From Castor canadensis (Eukaryota > Chordata > Mammalia > Rodentia > Castoridae), in NCBI RefSeq assembly GCF_047511655.1, contig NC_133394.1:57816501-57880500 (forward strand): a DNA stretch of 64,000 nucleotides, written 5' to 3'. The notes under the pieces are model-generated. The model saw only the letters and a list, made by a program, of their open reading frames with translations, did not search any database and had not been told where the DNA came from. A program made the position numbers and the translations under genes. Positions 59,856 through 64,000 of this stretch are shown one piece after another. How positions within the stretch are numbered: position 1 is the first letter of the stretch; each line of letters starts with the position of its first letter.

Positions 59856-61329
59856 TCTTTTCATTAAAAAGAATTCCACATGAGGCAAGGTCCGCCATGA
59901 TGGCAGTCCTGGAGCACGCCTGCTGTCCTTGTCAGCATTGCTAGGGGAGAGGCTGATGTTCTACACAGGGTTCCAGTTACTGAAGCTGGAGATCCTGGGG
60001 CAAAGGGCAGCCTGGGAATGGGAGCCAAATCAGCAGTTCACTGAATGGTCTGAGCCTGGTGGTGACCTCACAGTGTCAGAGAGAAACTGGGAGGAACTGT
60101 GCTGTCAACAACAGGAAGTGAGTGGAAAATGAAAGATGCCCTTGGGGAGTGAACAAAGAGCAGATGGCTTTAATTGTTAGCCTTGCAGTGACAACTGACA
60201 AGAGAAATTCTGCTCTCTTGACATTTAAAAGATACCAGAAATACCAGTGACCACATTCCATAGCTTCTTGAAGGTTTCCGTGTCAGGGAGTTCAAACTCC
60301 TCTCTATTTTCATTACCGAACAGTCTATAAAAACTGCAGGTGATAAGATTCCTGATAAAATAGTCTCTGATAGTTTCAAAATTCCCTGAAGTGGACACAA
60401 CATATGGGGAATGGAGCGTCATGAGCAAGAGAAGCACCCTGTGCAGGGAACTTTGGATTGACTTATACAGTGCTCTAGGAAAACAAACGACAGTGCAGTT
60501 GGCTCAGTGAACTTCTCTATAAGCTCAGTGAATTCTTTTATACTCCTATGCCTATCAAAATCTAGTTTAAAGTTTTATTTGTCATGTTACAGAATAATCT
60601 TCCCTCTTTTTACTTTCACTGGCAATTTGAAAAAATGAGGTAAAAGGAAAACGGGTGTTAACTCAGAGACTGGCTACCTTGTGTACAGTCAAATATATGT
60701 AAGAATCAGAATGCCAAGGTATAAGGTCTAGAGGATGGCAAGGTTGGTCCTAGGTAAAGAACAGAAAAAAAACACCTTCTTAATGCAGAGAATATCAGTA
60801 TGTGGTTATTGGACTGAGTGTTCCTGACACTTGCTAAGTATTAATGAGTCTCTTTCTTCTCCAGTGATATGCAGTGGGAGCATTTCACCATTACTGAAAC
60901 TTAGGGAAAAGCAATCAGAGTAAGATTTACCTGCCAAAGGCAAGAGTGTATCTTTTAGATAGATGCTATGGTAACTATGACAATTACAGCAACTATATTT
61001 TCTAGTTTTTCCTAGGGATTTGATGTGTAAGTCTCCCAGGACCCTCTCTTCCTGGATGGGTAACCCTGGAACAAATGTTCTGCACTTATTTCATGAGTTG
61101 CTGACAGGACTGAGATCCGGTTGCCCACACTTTCTTGAAAAATGAAAGTTTTATTGGTTTCCTTCTCTTCCCCCACTCAACCTCTATTCCCTCACTTGTG
61201 TTTTCTGCCCCTCCTCTTCCTGGATCTAGATCTGTGTCTGAGGACTGTTTCTGGAAGAACCCAATAATCTTCAGCCCCCAATAGGCATGCCCCTTCCTTC
61301 TAGTGCTCTTGTTCTGTGTTCCCACATAT
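59856..61329. other. Unique sequence
   Basis: No exon or named repeat recognised. Confidence 0.5.
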
Positions 61330-61503
61330 GTTGTAAGACAGCACCCGTCACTCTGTTTTAATCATCTGTTTATTTCCTCTGACTTTTATCACACTGTGTC
61401 CTTTTTGAAGTTAAGAGTTGTGCATTTTAACTTCTTATATTTGGATTCAAACAATGGCTGACTGTACCCAGTGCCTATAAATGTTGTTGAATGAGTAAAA
61501 ATT
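61330..61503 (+). mobile_element. L2 3' end fragment
   Basis: 'tgtttatttcctctgacttttatcacactgtgtcc...gtacccagtgcctataaatgttgttgaatgagtaaa' fits the L2 3' end ('...cccagcgcctag...aataaatatttgttgaatgaatga'). Confidence 0.65.
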
Positions 61504-61939
61504 TCTCCTGTCGCTGTTGTCCTTTTGATCCATTCAGTCATAGGTCTCAGCATTTCTTCTTTCATTTCTCCTGCCCAAGCCTTCCCCTCCCTTAACCACC
61601 ACCCTGGCTCTGACCACTCTCATCCTGCCTCAGCTGCAGTGGTTTCCTGGCATGTGTCCGAGACTCCAATCTCAGCTCTCACAATTTATACCACATTGAA
61701 AACCACAGGACAACTGTTAATCCCAAACCAGCAGTTTCATTTTATAACTCCCTTCCTTAAAATATCTACTAGTTTCTACCAGCTTTCTTTTTAATCTAGT
61801 ATTTTATTAAGATCCTCGTCTATAGTATTTTCTTTTGAGCTAGATAAAAGTTACATTTTGGAGATGGAATGTATCATAATGGTTATGAGCAGAGGCTCTG
61901 GATGTAAATTGCCTGTTCAAGTGCTGGATTTATCCTATG
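61504..61939. other. Unique sequence
   Basis: Nothing recognised. Confidence 0.5.
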
Positions 61940-62087
61940 TGATGTTGAATGGTGGCTTTCAAAAGGCATCAGCTCCTAATCCCTGTGGACCTGTGAGTGT
62001 TACCCTATAGGGTAAGTTTCACAAAAGAGAATAAATTAGATATGTCAAAATGAGGTTATCCTAGGTTTTCTTAGTGAACCCTGTGTA
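61940..62087 (+). mobile_element. Outer MLT1-type LTR, 5' part (interrupted)
   Basis: 'gttgaatggtggctttcaaaaggcatcagctcctaatccctgtggacctgtgagtgttaccctata...gaataaattagatatgtcaaaatgaggttatcctaggtt' is the first third of an older MLT1 LTR. Its remainder is found after the inner LTR. Confidence 0.75.
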
Positions 62088-62442
62088 TCTTTAAAATTCA
62101 TGTGTCAAAGTCCTAAACTCTCCTATCTCGGAATGTGATTGCATTGGAGTCATTAAAGGATTGATTAAATTAAAATGAGACTGTTGGGAAGAGATCTAAT
62201 TCCATCCCATTCATCTTCTTATGAGGTCAAAGAAGAAGAGTAGTTAGCAGGTTGATGCAGAGGAAAGATGTGAGGACACAGCAAGAGGGCAGCTACCTGC
62301 AAGCAACAGAGGCCTCGGGAGAAACCAAGCCTGCCTTGACCTTGGAATTCCAGCCTCCAGAACTTGAGAAAACAAGCTTCTGTGTGTACCACACAGTTTG
62401 TCATGCAGTATTGTACTGTGATATCCCTAGAAAGATGATACA
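62088..62442 (+). mobile_element. Inner MLT1 LTR nested in the outer one
   Basis: Starts near 'tgtgtatctttaaaattcatgtgtcaaagtcctaaac'. It contains 'gatgtgaggacacagcaagaggg' and 'ccttgaccttggaattccagcctccagaacttgagaaaac', and ends near 'gtattgtactgtgatatccctagaaagatgatacagg'. A complete MLT1-type LTR of about 355 bp. Confidence 0.82.
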
Positions 62443-62690
62443 GGCTACCCCAAGGGTCCTCATGAGAGAGATGCAGAAGAAGATTATACACACAGAGTGT
62501 GAGGATGGAACAATATGGGATTTGAACTTGCTGACCTTGTAGACTGAGTGATGTGTCCACAGCCAAGAAATGTTGGCCAGCCCTAAATCAGGTAGAAGAA
62601 GGAATGAATTCTCCTAAAAAGGCTCATCAATAAGCTTGGCCTTGCCAGCTCTTGATTTTAGCCCAGTGACACTATGCTCAGAATCTGGGT
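62443..62690 (+). mobile_element. Outer MLT1-type LTR, 3' part
   Basis: Resumes with 'aagggtcctcatgagagagatgcagaagaag', then 'gagtgatgtgtccacagccaagaaatgttggccagccctaaatcagg' and 'ggccttgccagctcttgattttagcccagtgac'. These MLT1 blocks follow on from 62087. Confidence 0.72.
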
Positions 62691-62787
62691 CACCAAAAAT
62701 GCAGAAGAACTTAAGTATGAGTCACCACAGTTACGGTGATTTAGCTTCAAGAAATGAATATGTCCCCTAATTATATGTAATCCAGGA

Positions 62788-62930
62788 CTTTATTAACCTC
62801 TCCAAGCCTCAGTGTTCTCATCTGTAAAATGATTTCTTGTCTCTCAGGCTTACCTGAAGACTGAATGTCTTAAGATTTTCAAAGTCCTTAGCAGTGTACT
62901 TGGGGCATTCTGAAACCCAATAAATTCCCC
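62788..62930 (-). mobile_element. MIR SINE
   Basis: 'ttaacctctccaagcctcagtgttctcatctgtaaaatgatttcttgtctctcaggcttacctgaagactgaatg' is MIR in reverse, well preserved in its core. Confidence 0.85.
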
Positions 62931-63034
62931 TTACATTGTCACTATATTTGCTGTTTTGGTGATGAGGCTGGTGATGTAGAAGATACCAGCTCTACTAGAC
63001 AAACACTATGCCCTGGCATTCCTAAAGTTCAAAA

Positions 63035-63215
63035 TGATTTTATTTGGAGCCATTAAAGGGGTAATAAAGTTAAAATGAAGCTATTGGTGTAGAAATTAAT
63101 CCAATCTGACTGGTGTCCTTTGTCTTTATAAGAAAAGGATATTGACATAAAAAAGGAGACACCAGGATGCACTTGGGCAGAGGAAAGCTCTTGTGAGAAC
63201 CAGCATGGAGGCGGT
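63035..63215 (+). mobile_element. MLT1 LTR fragment
   Basis: 'gccattaaaggggtaataaagttaaaatgaagctattggtgtagaaattaatccaatctgactggtgtcctttgtctttataagaaaaggatattgacata' is the middle of an MLT1 LTR. Confidence 0.75.
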
Positions 63216-63685
63216 CAAAACAAAACAAATATGCTATTTAGTCTTCCTTTACTTGTGAAAATTCTACAGCATAGAGCAATCAGAAAGATCAAGTACCTTT
63301 GTCAATTATTCTGTTATTCCTCATAAATTGCCTGTGTCTACCTCTGAAGGTGACTGTTAGGAAAAAAGAGTATTTCATGCAAGGGTAAGCCTTCTAATTG
63401 CATTTGTGTTGAATTTCTGCCAGATCCACGCGTAGAGGGCTTGACAGGAGTAGTTCTGATCTCACCCTCCCATCTGAGGCCATTCCAAAAATGCCTGGGG
63501 GTGGAAGGAAAGTCAAAAGCACAGAAGGAAAGGCAAGTGGTAGAGGGAATGGAGGAAAGAAAAGAAACAAGCGAAGCCCTCTTGGGAAAGGAAGCTGGGT
63601 TTCATTTCAGTTGCTTGGCTTGGATGGGAGCCTGTAGGAGATTGAATAGCAGAAGTAAGCACTCTGCTGCCTGCGCTCACTTTCT
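63216..63685. other. Unique sequence
   Basis: No supported gene. An A/G-rich stretch at about 63500-63600 lengthens chance frames on both strands. Confidence 0.5.
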
Positions 63686-63708
63686 CTGAATATATGTGCA
63701 ATCAGAGA

Positions 63709-63747
63709 GGCTCCACTGTGTAATGGTTAGCACTCTGGACCCTGAAT
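63709..63747 (+). pseudogene. 5' half of tRNA-Gln(CTG), copy 1
   Basis: The 39 bases beginning ggctccactgtgtaatggtt agree at 35 positions with the 5' half of mammalian tRNA-Gln(CTG) as I know it. That covers the acceptor 5' strand, the whole D arm (gtaatggttagcac) and the anticodon stem 5' strand up to the anticodon loop (ctggaccctgaat against ctggactctgaat). The last six bases also belong to the neighbouring spacer. The 3' half (T arm, B box, acceptor 3' strand) is absent, so it cannot be a working tRNA gene. Two of the four mismatches sit at tRNA positions 8-9, in the A box. Confidence 0.85.
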
Positions 63748-63764
63748 ATATGTGCAATCAGAGA

Positions 63765-63803
63765 GGCTCCACTGTGTAATGGTTAGCACTCTGGACCCTG
63801 AAT
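63765..63803 (+). pseudogene. 5' half of tRNA-Gln(CTG), copy 2
   Basis: Identical to copy 1 and 56 bases downstream. The perfect identity means that the duplication is recent or was homogenised, and that the two are not independent insertions. Confidence 0.85.
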
Positions 63804-63816
63804 ATATGTGCAATCA

Positions 63817-64000
63817 CATTAGTGAGTCCAAGAATGAAAACTCTTGAGAAATTGACTTGTTTAATACCATATTTAGTTAATTATAATTTGTGCATAAAGT
63901 TAATTGAAAGCCATAAAATTTTACCTCTGGAAAATGTAATGCTAAATTGCTTTTAATCTATTAGCAAACAGTAATTTGAGTTGGTTGTTTGCTGGTGGAT
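63817..64000. other. Unique AT-rich sequence to the window end
   Basis: Nothing recognised. Confidence 0.5.

Larger units (their letters stand above)
63686..63816. repeat. 56-bp tandem repeat (2.3 copies) built from tRNA-Gln 5' halves and a 19-bp spacer
   Basis: Units are 63686-63741 and 63742-63797, identical to each other, followed by a 19-base partial third unit to 63816. Each full unit is: spacer ctgaatatatgtgcaatca, then gaga, then a 33-base tRNA-like part ending ...ctctggacc. The spacer occurs three times (63686, 63742, 63798), so it brackets each tRNA-like part on both sides. Confidence 0.97.

Noticed and set aside
63709..63803. Functional tRNA-Gln genes
   Set aside because: Only the 5' half is present; the T arm, B box and 3' acceptor strand are missing in both copies.
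63686..63816. CRISPR-like array
   Set aside because: The window is plainly mammalian. There are 2.3 head-to-tail identical units and no varied spacers.

Overview
The window is mammalian nuclear DNA from a gene-poor interval, probably an intergenic region or a large intron. I see no host protein-coding exon, no functional RNA gene and no bacterial-type feature. What can be recognised is mobile-element DNA and simple repeats separated by AT-rich unique sequence. The SINEs are tRNA-derived ID-type elements ('...caagtggtagag...gagttcaaaccc...'), B1-like monomers, and B1+ID dimers. Together with the L1 type and an MT-like MaLR LTR, they indicate a rodent. The SINE wording looks most like beaver (Castoridae/Castorimorpha); that assignment is an inference from memory of the families, not a search.

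Layout. 1-6900 is an L1 block, all on the minus strand. An older L1 (ORF1 start, then a long 5'UTR with about four diverged 250-315 bp tandem units) is split by a younger L1 at 729-4518. The younger copy has a 13-bp target-site duplication and an apparently intact 5' end with a YY1-like box, but has lost ORF1 and the ORF2 endonuclease domain. A third L1 3' fragment lies at 6340-6900. 6900-17290 is mostly unique sequence with one ID SINE and its GA tract, several MIRs, an MT-like LTR, an L2-like fragment and an old minus-strand L1 (14035-15060). 17290-29200 has an MLT1-like LTR, an ID SINE, MIRs, a second MLT1 and a B1+ID dimer. 29240-31195 is a decayed plus-strand L1 ORF2, interrupted by a SINE and a lineage-specific retroelement tail that may be one compound insertion. 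31.2-43.9 kb is mostly unremarkable. 43.9-47.3 kb is a cluster of SINEs and two MaLR LTRs. 48.2-52.5 kb has an L1 fragment, a Tigger1/MER2-type DNA transposon and an MLT1-like LTR. 53.2-59.9 kb has long polypyrimidine tracts and more SINEs. 61.9-63.2 kb has nested MaLR LTRs.

The most unusual item is at 63686-63816. It is a 56-bp tandem repeat (2.3 copies) in which each full unit carries the 5' half of a tRNA-Gln(CTG), ending at the anticodon loop. The pieces between and around the halves are copies of one 19-bp sequence, as expected for a target-site duplication. This looks like a tailless retroposed tRNA half that was later duplicated.

No genes act together here. The biology is retrotransposition history: nesting, internal deletion, possible template switching, and microsatellites growing from SINE tails.
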